Made by a program: the position numbers and the translations under genes. Of a DNA stretch of 64,000 bases, positions 54,406 through 63,675 are shown piece by piece. Position 1 is the first letter of the stretch. Every line of letters begins with the position of its first letter. The notes under the pieces were generated by a model. That model was not told the origin of the DNA. It saw nothing but the letters and a program-made list of their open reading frames with translations, and did not search any database. Source of the stretch: Treponema sp. (GTDB taxonomy: Bacteria > Spirochaetota > Spirochaetia > Treponematales > Treponemataceae); assembly GCA_017617145.1 (NCBI GenBank), contig JAFZWX010000204.1, forward strand, positions 71,252-135,251, given 5' to 3'.

Positions 54406-55332
54406 TTAATATTTTGGCTTCTTACCAAGGAACTTCTTTATAAAGCTTGAAACGCCTTCATTATATTCCGGTTCTGTTTTTTCAATTTTTCCTACAATGT
54501 GTTTTAGACAAACTGCAGGTTTAGAAGTTGGATTTACAACAATAAACGGTTTTTGCCTGATAACACTAGCCTGAACAACAGGATCTTCGTAAACGAATCC
54601 AAGATATTCAACCTTATAACCGAGGAATTGTCCTACAATTGTAATAATGCGTTCAGAAATACGTTTTCCTTCATCTGCTGAATGTACACGGTTTACAATT
54701 AATTTAATATCAACATTATGATCAACAATTTCTGTTGTAATGATTTTTATGATTCCGTAAGCATCTGTAATGGCAGTAGGCTCTGGAGTTGTAACAACAA
54801 ATACTTCATCGGCAGCGGCTACAAACTGGAGAACATTATTTGCAATACCCGCACCTGTATCTATAATAATTATATCTGCGTTTCCAAGAGAAGCAAATTG
54901 AGTTGCAAAATAATCAAGCTCGTCTACGCTGAGATTTGCAATTTTTGAAAAACCGTTTGCTCCTGCAATAAACTTAATGCCAAACTCAGTATCCATGACA
55001 ATTTCTTTCATTGTTTTCTTTTTGTTGATTACGTGCATCATGTTGTACTGAGGAACAATATTAAGGAGAACATTTACATTTGCCATACCAAGGTCACCGT
55101 CTATGAGAATAACCTTTTTTCCAAGCTGGGCATAAGCAATAGCCATGTTTACAGCAAAATTAGTTTTACCTACACCACCTTTACCACTTGTAATTGCAAT
55201 GATACGCGTATTGTGATCTTTCTTTACCTGTGGTGTTTTTACAACTCCCTGATTTTCGGCTGAATCATCTGCTGGTGGAGTTCCAAGATCATCTTTCATT
55301 AATGCTCTTAATTCTTCTGCCTGTTCTTCCAT
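54406..55332 (-). CDS. flhG: FlhG (MinD-like ATPase controlling flagellar number)
   Basis: The 308-residue protein has the FlhG N-terminal helix EEQAEELRALM (a DQAxxLR-type motif that activates FlhF), a deviant Walker A SGKGGVGKTNFAVN, DGDLGMANVNVLL and IIDTGAGIANNVLQF. The C-terminal end is basic with a membrane-binding-like helix (SSFIKKFLGKKPKY). It works with FlhF to set flagellar site and number; in spirochaetes flagella are periplasmic and subpolar. The gene follows flhF by 2 nt. Confidence 0.9.
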   Translation of the reverse strand: MEEQAEELRALMKDDLGTPPADDSAENQGVVKTPQVKKDHNTRIIAITSGKGGVGKTNFAVNMAIAYAQLGKKVILIDGDLGMANVNVLLNIVPQYNMMHVINKKKTMKEIVMDTEFGIKFIAGANGFSKIANLSVDELDYFATQFASLGNADIIIIDTGAGIANNVLQFVAAADEVFVVTTPEPTAITDAYGIIKIITTEIVDHNVDIKLIVNRVHSADEGKRISERIITIVGQFLGYKVEYLGFVYEDPVVQASVIRQKPFIVVNPTSKPAVCLKHIVGKIEKTEPEYNEGVSSFIKKFLGKKPKY

Positions 55333-55334
55333 AA

Positions 55335-56567
55335 TTAATGTTCTCCAAATTTATTTTCTATATGGTCTCTGTTTATGTTAAAACCGTTTAAGTTTTTAAG
55401 TATTTCAACTATTGATGCCTTATGTATATTTCTTGAAATAACTTGTCCGTCGGTTATATAAGAAATTGGTTTTCTTTTATCCCACAATACACTTATTATG
55501 TTTCCAAACTGTTTTGTTTCATCGCATTTTGTAACGATAACAGAATCATAACCAAGCGGTTCATAATTTCTAAAGATATTCTGAAGGTCACTTGCTTTAG
55601 TCGAAGCTGTTACAGAAAGATATACATCGGGATTCATATTTACATCGAGCAGATTTTTCATCATTCCAATATGAGTTGCATCATTTGGACTGTAGCCGCC
55701 TGTATCTACAAAAATATAATCTACATGTTCTTTGTTTTCTTCATAAATCTGGCGTACATCATCTGGTGTTTCTGCCTTTTGAACTTTTTGTCCCATTGCA
55801 TCTCCAAGACGAGTCAGCTGCTCAACTGCACCAACACGCATAGAATCAATAGTAAAAAGACAGATTTCCGGTTTCTTAATGTTTTTATTTTTTGCATCTA
55901 AAATTGTACTTGCGGCAAGCTTAGCGATTGTTGTAGTTTTTCCAACTCCTGTTGGACCTACAATTATTACAACATGAGGAGGTCTGAAAGGACGTTCTTT
56001 TGAAATTTGAATTGATTCTCCAATCCAGTCTACAACATATCGTTCAACAAGGTTAAAATCATCAAGCTCATCAAGTGAAAACTGTGCACGAATTTTTTCT
56101 TCTATCATGCGGATATATGACATTGTAAATTCGTTCTGTTCCAAAAGTTCTTCAATGCGTTTTATTGTTTCATGAAGTTCGCCTGAGGATGAATTTATGT
56201 TTGTATTTATTGAACTGATTTTTTTGTCCATTTCATCCATTTTTGCAGCTATTGAATTTAAAGCCATATTCATAACAGTATTGTTCTGATTCTGTAAAAT
56301 TGCCTGTCTGTTTTTTTCAAGTCGTTCTGCTTCAGATTCTCTGTCTCGTTCCTGATACGAAGTTGGATCATATGCCTTTTTATGATTTACAATATATGTA
56401 ACAACCTGAACTTCTTTTTGTTTGAGTCCAAGAAAACCACAGGATTTAAATTTTGACTGACGATCTTTAATTTCATAATCGTCGCCGTACATATTCTGCA
56501 GCTTCAATTTACATTCTGCTAAAGTGGCGCCTTCAATAGTCTGTATGGTTCCGCTTCCTAACGACAT
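55335..56567 (-). CDS. flhF: FlhF (SRP-type GTPase of flagellar placement)
   Basis: The 410-residue protein has a B-domain-like N-terminus, a coiled middle (about 85-165) and an SRP-type GTPase domain. G1 is VVIIVGPTGVGKTTTIAKLA, a guanine-binding TKCDET and TIDSMRVGAVEQL are also present, and the G3 loop reads VDTGGYSPND instead of the usual DTAGRS. FlhF normally dimerises on GTP and recruits the export gate. It lies between flhA and flhG. Confidence 0.92.
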   Translation of the reverse strand: MSLGSGTIQTIEGATLAECKLKLQNMYGDDYEIKDRQSKFKSCGFLGLKQKEVQVVTYIVNHKKAYDPTSYQERDRESEAERLEKNRQAILQNQNNTVMNMALNSIAAKMDEMDKKISSINTNINSSSGELHETIKRIEELLEQNEFTMSYIRMIEEKIRAQFSLDELDDFNLVERYVVDWIGESIQISKERPFRPPHVVIIVGPTGVGKTTTIAKLAASTILDAKNKNIKKPEICLFTIDSMRVGAVEQLTRLGDAMGQKVQKAETPDDVRQIYEENKEHVDYIFVDTGGYSPNDATHIGMMKNLLDVNMNPDVYLSVTASTKASDLQNIFRNYEPLGYDSVIVTKCDETKQFGNIISVLWDKRKPISYITDGQVISRNIHKASIVEILKNLNGFNINRDHIENKFGEH

Positions 56568-56570
56568 TTT

Positions 56571-58703
56571 TTATATAACCTCATCTTTATCATCAATTTT
56601 ATCTACAACTTCAATAAGCACATGTTTACCGGCTGCCATAACTTCCATATCTGAAAGAACTATTATTCCAGGCATTTCTCTTTCTGTAGAAGATTTAACA
56701 AGCGGTCGTACAGCCTGTGTACAAAGTATAATTGGTTGAAGTCCTTTTTCTGTTACACGGGCAAGACACGAACTTACTGTTTGAATCCATTTTCTTCTGT
56801 CTACAGGATCAAGTGCAACCTGAGGCTTTGAACCGTCTGGTGGGAATACTGCATTTGTTTGCAGCAAGGTTGTAAAGCCTTCTGAAAGCTGAATTACTCT
56901 TAACTTATGATCTGCCTGATCTGCATACTGCAGACAAATCTGAAGTCCAAGAGCTTCGCGTACCTTTTCTGTAAGATCACGCGGATCTTTTGAAATTGCA
57001 GCATAATTTGCAAGTGTTTCAAGAATTGTAACAATATCACGAATAGAAACATTTTCTTCCAGAAGATTTTGCAGTACGCGTTGAATTTGTCCATAGGTGA
57101 ATTTTGCTGTTTCCAGAACTTCGGTAACAAGCACAGGATTTTTTTCTTTAACAGTATCAATGATTGCAGAAACTTCCTGTCGTCCAAGCATCTTGGCTGC
57201 ATTGGCACGAATTAATTCTGTAATATGAGTTGCAATAATAGTTGGAGGATCAACTACTACATAGCCGGCTTCTTCAGCTTCTGCACGCTCATCTTCGGGT
57301 AACCAGATTGCATCCATTCCAAAGGTTGGATCTTTTGTTTTTTCACCTTTTAGCGGATGCATTACATTACCGTTATCCATACACATATAATATCCAAGCC
57401 TTATTTCTGCATGACCAGCTTCAATTCCTTTAATTTTAAAACTGTATTCATTTGGAGGCAATGTCATATTATCCTGAATATGAATTTTTGGAATAACAAA
57501 TCCCATGTCCAGTTTTGCTTCGTTTCGTATACGCGTAATACGTTCCAAAAGCTCAGCACCTTTTTCTTTATTAACAAGAGGAATAAGTGCATATCCAAGC
57601 TCAAGCGAAAGATTGTCAATAAGCGCAATTTTTTCCGAATCGGGTGAGGAAACTCCGGATTGATTTGTGCTTTTTGCCTGTTCTTCTTTTTGTCTTTGTA
57701 TTTCCTTTTCCTTTGTTTGCTTTTTAGATAATCTATAACCAATGTAAATAAATACACCGCCAACAGGAATAAGCAGCCACTGTGTTCCTGCTCTAAGAGC
57801 AATTCCTGTTATTATAAGAATGGCACCAACAATTATGTATTCATGGCCGTCTCTTGTAAAATCATTTTTAATCTGCTCTCCAAGTTCTTCATCTGACTTT
57901 GTACCAGTAACGAGCAAACCTGTTGCAAAAGAAATAATGATTGCCGGCAGCTGCGACATTAAGCCGTCACCAATTGTAAGTATTGAATAAGTTTTTAACG
58001 AATCTGAAAAATTCATTCCGTTAAAACGCATGCCTACAATAAAGCCGCCAATTAAGTTTACGACAGTAATAAAAATTCCTGCTTTTACGTTTCCTGATAC
58101 AAACTTGGAAGAACCGTCCATGTTAGAATAAAAGTCTATTTCTTTTCGGATTGCATCTTTTAAACGCATTGCTTCCTGGTCATCAATCATACCGGAATTA
58201 AGACGATTATCTACATCAAAAAATTTCTGGCTCATTGAGTCCAAAGAGAAACGTGCTGCAACTTCTGAAACGCGACCGGCACCTTTTGTTACAACAAGTA
58301 ATTGAACGACAATCAAAATTATAAATATTACAAAGCCGATTACAATGTTGTTTCCTGCAACAATATTTGCAAATGCCTGTACCATTGCACTTTGTTCAGA
58401 AGAAATACCTGAAGCAACTGTTTTTGCGCTCAAAATCAATCTTGTAGAAGCAATGTTTATACCAAGACCAAACATTGTCTGCACAAGAATAATACGCGGG
58501 AAGGTTTGAAAATTAGAAGCACGAGGTGTTGTAAGAACAGCAAGCATGATTATAACTGAAAATGCAAGGTTTAAAATCATGCATAAATCTATGAGAATTT
58601 TTGGAATAGGAATGAAGAGCAGAAAAATAACGAGAACAATGCTTACAGCAACGTAATTATGCTGTATTAAATTCATTACTTTTCCACGACTTTCGTTTGC
58701 CAT
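56571..58703 (-). CDS. flhA: FlhA (flagellar export gate)
   Basis: The 710-residue protein has eight N-terminal membrane helices, including VSIVLVIFLLFIPIPKILID, and the conserved FHIPEP-region sequence FSLDSMSQKFFDVDNRLNSG. A soluble C-domain binds export substrates (from about 360, with GYVVVDPPTIIATHITELI and the AxxR-type blocks). Length is typical for flagellar FlhA. It drives export with the proton or sodium gradient. It is 21 nt from flhB. Confidence 0.95.
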   Translation of the reverse strand: MANESRGKVMNLIQHNYVAVSIVLVIFLLFIPIPKILIDLCMILNLAFSVIIMLAVLTTPRASNFQTFPRIILVQTMFGLGINIASTRLILSAKTVASGISSEQSAMVQAFANIVAGNNIVIGFVIFIILIVVQLLVVTKGAGRVSEVAARFSLDSMSQKFFDVDNRLNSGMIDDQEAMRLKDAIRKEIDFYSNMDGSSKFVSGNVKAGIFITVVNLIGGFIVGMRFNGMNFSDSLKTYSILTIGDGLMSQLPAIIISFATGLLVTGTKSDEELGEQIKNDFTRDGHEYIIVGAILIITGIALRAGTQWLLIPVGGVFIYIGYRLSKKQTKEKEIQRQKEEQAKSTNQSGVSSPDSEKIALIDNLSLELGYALIPLVNKEKGAELLERITRIRNEAKLDMGFVIPKIHIQDNMTLPPNEYSFKIKGIEAGHAEIRLGYYMCMDNGNVMHPLKGEKTKDPTFGMDAIWLPEDERAEAEEAGYVVVDPPTIIATHITELIRANAAKMLGRQEVSAIIDTVKEKNPVLVTEVLETAKFTYGQIQRVLQNLLEENVSIRDIVTILETLANYAAISKDPRDLTEKVREALGLQICLQYADQADHKLRVIQLSEGFTTLLQTNAVFPPDGSKPQVALDPVDRRKWIQTVSSCLARVTEKGLQPIILCTQAVRPLVKSSTEREMPGIIVLSDMEVMAAGKHVLIEVVDKIDDKDEVI

Positions 58704-58724
58704 TAGTCCCCACCCAGCAATCTA

Positions 58725-59798
58725 CTATTTCTCGTCTTCTTGAGAGTTATTCTGTATATGGCTATATACAACGGCTATTGCCGTCCAATACGCATTTGGT
58801 ATTATATCACCAATTTGTACATCTGTATATAGTCCTCGAGCAAGTGGACGATCTTCCTGAATTGGAACATCATTCTGTCTTGCAAGATTTTTTATATAAA
58901 GTGCAGTTTCATCAACACCTTTTGCAGTAACCTTTGGAGCTAAATCTTTTTCCTGTTCATATTTTAATACAACTGCAAAATGTGTAGGGTTTGTAATTAC
59001 TACATCTGCTTCAGCAACGGCATGAGGAATATTCTGCTGCAGAAGCTGACGCTGCATCTGTTGAAGTCTACCCTTTACTTCAGGATCTCCTTCTAATTCT
59101 TTATATTCCTGCTTTACTTCCTGTTTTGTCATTTTCATGCTTTCACGATGCTCACGTCTCTGCACAAAATAATCAGGTATGGAAAGTACCAGAAAAAGGA
59201 CAGCTACAATTACAAGAATCTGAGCTGCAATTGAAGCAATTTTACCAACTGCAGAAAGAATCTGTCCGTTACTTACAATTTCAATAAGTGTAAAAATATT
59301 GCGGCGGATAGTTATGTAGCCTACAAAAATAATTATAAAAACTTTTAAAAATGATTTTGCAATATTAAAAAGACCTTTACCGGAAAAAATTGTTTTTCTA
59401 AAATATTCGCCGAACTTAGGAGTAATTTTACTGAAATTTGGTTCAAGTGGTTTTGTTGTAAAAATAAAGCCTTTGTTTTGAATAATGTTTGAAATTACTG
59501 CGGCGATAATTGCCACTAGTCCTACAGGAGCCAGCATTTGAAGATAATTAATAAGAAATGCAGACATCAGATTTGCATCACGTACATCTGGTTCATGTGC
59601 ACGCGAAAAATAATAATTGAAAATATAAATGCATTGAGACAAAAACCATTTGCCTAGAAAAATGAGAACTACAATTCCTAAAAGAAGAATAAGCGCGCTT
59701 GAAATATCCTGACTTTTTGCAACACGTCCTTCTTTACGTGCCTGTTCAAGCCTGTGCTCCGACGGTTCTTCTGTTCTTCCTTCATCTTCGGCAGCCAC
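58725..59798 (-). CDS. flhB: FlhB (flagellar export switch)
   Basis: The 357-residue protein opens EDEGRTEEPSEHRLEQARKEG, has four membrane helices and a cytoplasmic domain with the autocleavage site ITNPTHFAVVLKYEQ (cut between Asn and Pro). VTAKGVDETALYIKNLARQN and DRPLARGLYTDVQIG follow. Cleavage switches export from rod/hook to filament proteins. It directly follows fliR with no gap. Confidence 0.95.
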   Translation of the reverse strand: MAAEDEGRTEEPSEHRLEQARKEGRVAKSQDISSALILLLGIVVLIFLGKWFLSQCIYIFNYYFSRAHEPDVRDANLMSAFLINYLQMLAPVGLVAIIAAVISNIIQNKGFIFTTKPLEPNFSKITPKFGEYFRKTIFSGKGLFNIAKSFLKVFIIIFVGYITIRRNIFTLIEIVSNGQILSAVGKIASIAAQILVIVAVLFLVLSIPDYFVQRREHRESMKMTKQEVKQEYKELEGDPEVKGRLQQMQRQLLQQNIPHAVAEADVVITNPTHFAVVLKYEQEKDLAPKVTAKGVDETALYIKNLARQNDVPIQEDRPLARGLYTDVQIGDIIPNAYWTAIAVVYSHIQNNSQEDEK

Positions 59799-60605
59799 TT
59801 ACTTTATAATCCCTCCCATATTCAAAAATAAATCTTCCAATGTTTTAAAGCCACCTGCAAATGAGCGTACAAAGAAATCTGTAATTGACGGAAGCATAAG
59901 CATTATAAGCAGAAAGGCTGTAAGAATCATAATTGGAAATCCTTCTGACAGAAGGTTCATCTGTGGTGCAGCTTTTGAAAGAAGACCCGTGCAGATAGTT
60001 ATAAGCATAAGCGTTCCCATAATAGGAAGTGCTATTATAAGTGCATCAGCAAAAAGTTTAGTAAGTCCTTTGAGCATAAAAGTAACAAGCGATTCCTGAC
60101 ACGAAGCAACAGAAAGAGCAGTAAGTGTTTTAAAGCTTGAAGTTAGTCCGCCCAGAAAAAGTCTTTGAAACCACTGATTCTGCATAAAAACAAGCATTGC
60201 TATAAAATTAAAAAACTGTCCCATAAGAGGATTTTCAACCTGGGCCATTGCATCATAAGTACTTGCTGCAGAAAATCCCATCTGGAATGCGGTAAACTGT
60301 CCTGCTGTACTAAAGGCTGCAAAAATAATTGTTATATAAAAGCCGATTATAATTCCTATAAAAGCTTCGCCTGTAAGCAGCATTATAAAATAAAGTGAAA
60401 AGGCTCCGTCGGTTCCAAGAAAAACATTATATGCAGAAAGGTCTGTGTTTCCCATAATGAAAAAAGCCATATAACCTGCTAATGCAACTTTTGCAATTCT
60501 TGAAACTGCTCTTGTTGAAAAAAGTGGAAGAGTCATAATAAGTGCAAAGCATCTTACAAAAATCAGAAGGTAAACAGGAGCTTTAGAAAGAATCAGGTCT
60601 ATCAC
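59799..60605 (-). CDS. fliR: FliR (flagellar export gate)
   Basis: The 268-residue membrane protein has about six helices with LIFVRCFALIMTLPLFSTRA at the start and GEAFIGIIIGFYITIIFAAF and QMGFSAASTYDA in the middle, which are typical FliR blocks. With FliP and FliQ it forms the export pore. It starts 15 nt after the fliQ stop. Confidence 0.94.
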   Translation of the reverse strand: MIDLILSKAPVYLLIFVRCFALIMTLPLFSTRAVSRIAKVALAGYMAFFIMGNTDLSAYNVFLGTDGAFSLYFIMLLTGEAFIGIIIGFYITIIFAAFSTAGQFTAFQMGFSAASTYDAMAQVENPLMGQFFNFIAMLVFMQNQWFQRLFLGGLTSSFKTLTALSVASCQESLVTFMLKGLTKLFADALIIALPIMGTLMLITICTGLLSKAAPQMNLLSEGFPIMILTAFLLIMLMLPSITDFFVRSFAGGFKTLEDLFLNMGGIIK

Positions 60606-60620
60606 TTTCTGCAGCCCCCT

Positions 60621-60890
60621 TTATTTTGCAAAATCCGGAATTCTACTGAACAACGCTACTGTATATTCACTTAAATTGCTGAAAATAAAACCGCCTAGTA
60701 AGGCAACAAGCAAAAGAATAACAAGAAGCTTTGGTAAAAAAGTAAGAGTCTGTTCCTGAATTGAAGTAACTGCCTGTAAAATAGCTACTATAAGTCCAAC
60801 AATCAGAGCAAGTCCCAGAATTGGTGCAATGATAGTAATTATCTGAGTAACTGCGCCTCTCATTAATGATATTACTTCACCAATACTCAT
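60621..60890 (-). CDS. fliQ: FliQ (flagellar export gate)
   Basis: The 89-residue protein has two membrane helices with SIGEVISLMRGAVTQIITII at the start and VAILQAVTSIQEQTLTFLPK, the exact FliQ loop block. It is part of the FliP5-FliQ4-FliR1 pore and is translated directly after fliP. Confidence 0.95.
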   Translation of the reverse strand: MSIGEVISLMRGAVTQIITIIAPILGLALIVGLIVAILQAVTSIQEQTLTFLPKLLVILLLVALLGGFIFSNLSEYTVALFSRIPDFAK

Positions 60891-60905
60891 ACAATTCCCG
60901 CCTTA

Positions 60906-61736
60906 CTACCTTATTACTGAAATAAAAAGCTGATTTGTTAAAAGTCCCCAACCGTCAACAAGAACAAAAAGAATAAGTTTGAACGGCATTGAGATTTGAA
61001 CAGGAGGCAGCATCATCATACCCATTGCCATAAGGATACTTGCAACTACCATATCTATGACAATAAACGGAATATATAAAAGCACACCAATTTTAAATGC
61101 AACTGTTAATTCATGAAGGATATAAGAAGGAACAAGAATATATGTAGGTACATCGCTTGGAGTTTCCGGTTTTTCAAGTCCAGACATATTCATGAACATT
61201 TTGATATATGAAGTGTCGTCTGACATTTGAGTAAACATAAATTCTCTTATAGGTGCTTCTGCTTCTTTGTAGGCTTGTTCCAAACCAATTTCGCCGTCTG
61301 ATAATGGCTTAAAGGAATTATTATACATTGTTGTAAAAGTCGGCCACATAATAAACAATGTCATAAACGCTGCTATACCATTTAAAATTGCTGTAGGCGG
61401 AACCTGCTGAAGAGAGAGTGCTCTTTTTATAAAATCAAGAACAATCGAAAAACGAAGAAAGCATGTTACAAGCAGCAGAATACTTGGAGCTATTGTAAGA
61501 ATTGTAAGTATAAGAAGTAAGCGAACAGAAAAAGCAACTTCTTGTCCACTCTGAGGCTCTGTGATTTGAATGGCAACATTTGGAATTTGAACAGGCTTTA
61601 TGTTATCGTTCATTTCTGTTGTGCCCTGTGCAGAACCTCCGGGAAAATTCTGATTCTGCTGACTTTGAGCACTTATATTTGTAAATGAAACAATGAGAAA
61701 CAAAATTATTAAAAATGATTTTTTAAATGTTTTCAT
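60906..61736 (-). CDS. fliP: FliP (flagellar export gate)
   Basis: ATG 61736 gives 276 residues beginning with a cleavable signal peptide (KSFLIILFLIVSFTNISAQ), as FliP normally has; a longer frame from GTG 61805 adds a Lys-rich extension inside fliO and is not used. The domain blocks LLILTILTIAPSILLLVTCF, FSIVLDFIKRALSLQQVPPT, PSYILHELTVAFKIGVLLYI and VASILMAMGMMMLPPVQISM are diagnostic. It overlaps fliO by 14 nt. Confidence 0.94.
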   Translation of the reverse strand: MKTFKKSFLIILFLIVSFTNISAQSQQNQNFPGGSAQGTTEMNDNIKPVQIPNVAIQITEPQSGQEVAFSVRLLLILTILTIAPSILLLVTCFLRFSIVLDFIKRALSLQQVPPTAILNGIAAFMTLFIMWPTFTTMYNNSFKPLSDGEIGLEQAYKEAEAPIREFMFTQMSDDTSYIKMFMNMSGLEKPETPSDVPTYILVPSYILHELTVAFKIGVLLYIPFIVIDMVVASILMAMGMMMLPPVQISMPFKLILFVLVDGWGLLTNQLFISVIR

Positions 61737-62409
61737 TTGGAACTTCTGTTTCTCCATTTTCGTTTTCATTTTCAACTGTATTTTTTGAAAGATTTTCAAC
61801 AGCACGTTCTGTATTACTGTAAATATTCTGCTTGTTTCTTGGTCCGTTTGGCATGAACATTTCTAAGACATCGCCAAAATTCATTGGTTTTTTTGTATTT
61901 TGTTTTTTGTCAAAATTCAAATTCATTGCAGATATCATTTCTTTATCTGTAATTTCTGCAATAAGATTTATGTTGCTGTCTGTAACTCCAAGCATAAAAC
62001 AACGATCAACAAGAGTTACAATTTCTACGGATTTTCCTGGTGCAAAATTTAAAGAAGATACGCGACGCATAAAATCATCATCGCTTTGAACATTGTTGTT
62101 TCGTTTTTTGAAAAATCTTAATATTCCGTAAAGAGCAGCAACTACAAGTGCAAGAACAACAACCATTTTAATTATCATGCCTGTTGTTGAAGGTGCTTTA
62201 TAAGTTTGAGCTGTACTTCCGGTAATATCTGTTGATTGTGTATCTGAAAAATAATTTTTATTATTTTCAAAAGAAGAATTAACAGTATTTTGAGAAACCT
62301 CATTTGAAGTTTCTGCATTTTGAGAAAAAACAAAATTGTTAAACAATATTAAAAAAGAGATTATAAAAAGAGATTTTAATCTCTTTCGAGATATTATATT
62401 TTTTACCAA
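61723..62409 (-). CDS. fliO: FliO/FliZ-like flagellar biosynthesis protein
   Basis: TTG 62409 is preferred because AGGGTGG lies about 5 nt upstream; the in-frame GTG 62418 would overlap that SD. The product has about 228 residues: a signal peptide (SLFIISFLILFNNFVFSQ), a Ser/Asn-rich periplasmic part, one membrane helix (MIIKMVVVLALVVAALYGIL) and the FliO-type domain with SLNFAPGKSVEIVTLVDRCF and LGVTDSNINLIAEI. FliO helps assemble the FliP ring. Position between fliY and fliP supports the name. Confidence 0.85.
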   Translation of the reverse strand: MVKNIISRKRLKSLFIISFLILFNNFVFSQNAETSNEVSQNTVNSSFENNKNYFSDTQSTDITGSTAQTYKAPSTTGMIIKMVVVLALVVAALYGILRFFKKRNNNVQSDDDFMRRVSSLNFAPGKSVEIVTLVDRCFMLGVTDSNINLIAEITDKEMISAMNLNFDKKQNTKKPMNFGDVLEMFMPNGPRNKQNIYSNTERAVENLSKNTVENENENGETEVPNENI

Positions 62410-62433
62410 TTTCCCCACCCTAAAAAATCGGTT

Positions 62434-63675
62434 TTAATTTAAATCGTTTACTCTTTCCATAGGAGAAAGAATTTCAGTTACACGAACACCAAAGTTTTCG
62501 TCGATAACTACAACTTCTCCTTTTGCAATCTGTTTATGATTTACAAGAATATCAACAGGTTCACCGGCAAGCTTATCAAGCTCAATAATTGTACCTTCAC
62601 CCATTCCTAAGATATCCTTTATAGAACGTTTTGTACGACCAAGTTCTACGGTCATTTCCATGAATACATCCATGATAAGACCAATATTTCCCTGTTCGCC
62701 AGAACTCATTCCACTTGCAAGATTTGGGAACTGCAAAGATTGTACATTAGGAACATTCATTCCCATATTTACACCCATATTAGCTGGCATCTGCATGCCA
62801 CCCATTGCACCCATTCCCATATTCATATTCTGCTGCATACCACCCATTCCCATGTTTGGCATTCCCATATTTGCCTGCATTCCACCGCCCATGGCCATTG
62901 AACCCATTTGAGCACCGCCTCCCATTGCGGCTCCACCAAGTCCAAGTTGTCCTGCAGGATCTGCACCCATACCCATACCACTTAGTGCATCCATTCCAAG
63001 ACTTGCCATAGAATCATCACCACCTGCAGCGGCACCACCACCAAGAGCATTTGAGATTTTTTCTGCAGCATCACCGCTAATACATTCCCAAAGAGTATAG
63101 GCTTTACCATCTAAAGTTAAAGGATAACTTGTAAGAACAAAATCGCCTTGAGGGAACATAATCATTGCTTTAGATTCATTAACACTTTCTGGAGTTGCAT
63201 AAGTAATTCCAGGAAGTTTTGAATCAAGCTGATTTATTTGTGCACTGATATGAGTTGCTACAATTTCTGAAACAACAGAAAGAACCATATCATCAACTTC
63301 TGTTGCTTCTTCATTATTTACAAGAGCAAAAAGCTTAAGAGAAAAATCAGTAGAGAGAATGTAAAGATGACTACCTTTAATTCCTTCATTATAGTCTGCA
63401 TTAATTCCAACTACAACTTCCGGAAGTCTGGCAAGAACTTTATCTCTGCTTGAAAGTTCAACAACAGGATTTTCAACAACAAAATTATTTCCTGTATATT
63501 TATTAATATTTTCTTCAAGTTTTGGCTTTAAATCTTCTGCCAATTTTTGAAGAGTTGGAATATCAATATGATAGTTTGGTCCATTGCCTACGTGTCCTGA
63601 TGAATTTAATCCATCAACTGCAACACCTGAAAGCAAAGCATCAATTTCATCTTGTGAGATAGCACCATCACTCAT
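62434..63675 (-). CDS. fliY: FliY/FliN-type flagellar motor switch protein
   Basis: The 413-residue protein has the FliM/FliY N-terminal signal ISQDEIDALLSG, a CheC-like domain (about 40-205) and a Gly/Met/Asn-rich linker (211-308). The C-terminal SpoA domain is MDVFMEMTVELGRTKRSIKD, then GEGTIIELDKLAGEPVDILV and KGEVVVIDENFGVRVTEIL. SpoA forms the rotor ring with FliM. The linker of repeated GMG, NMG and GGM units is unusually long. It overlaps fliM by 8 nt. Confidence 0.93.
   Translation of the reverse strand: MSDGAISQDEIDALLSGVAVDGLNSSGHVGNGPNYHIDIPTLQKLAEDLKPKLEENINKYTGNNFVVENPVVELSSRDKVLARLPEVVVGINADYNEGIKGSHLYILSTDFSLKLFALVNNEEATEVDDMVLSVVSEIVATHISAQINQLDSKLPGITYATPESVNESKAMIMFPQGDFVLTSYPLTLDGKAYTLWECISGDAAEKISNALGGGAAAGGDDSMASLGMDALSGMGMGADPAGQLGLGGAAMGGGAQMGSMAMGGGMQANMGMPNMGMGGMQQNMNMGMGAMGGMQMPANMGVNMGMNVPNVQSLQFPNLASGMSSGEQGNIGLIMDVFMEMTVELGRTKRSIKDILGMGEGTIIELDKLAGEPVDILVNHKQIAKGEVVVIDENFGVRVTEILSPMERVNDLN

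Noticed and set aside
62410..62418. GTG start for fliO
   Set aside because: It lies inside the AGGGTGG ribosome site that fits TTG 62409; the difference is three residues and remains open.
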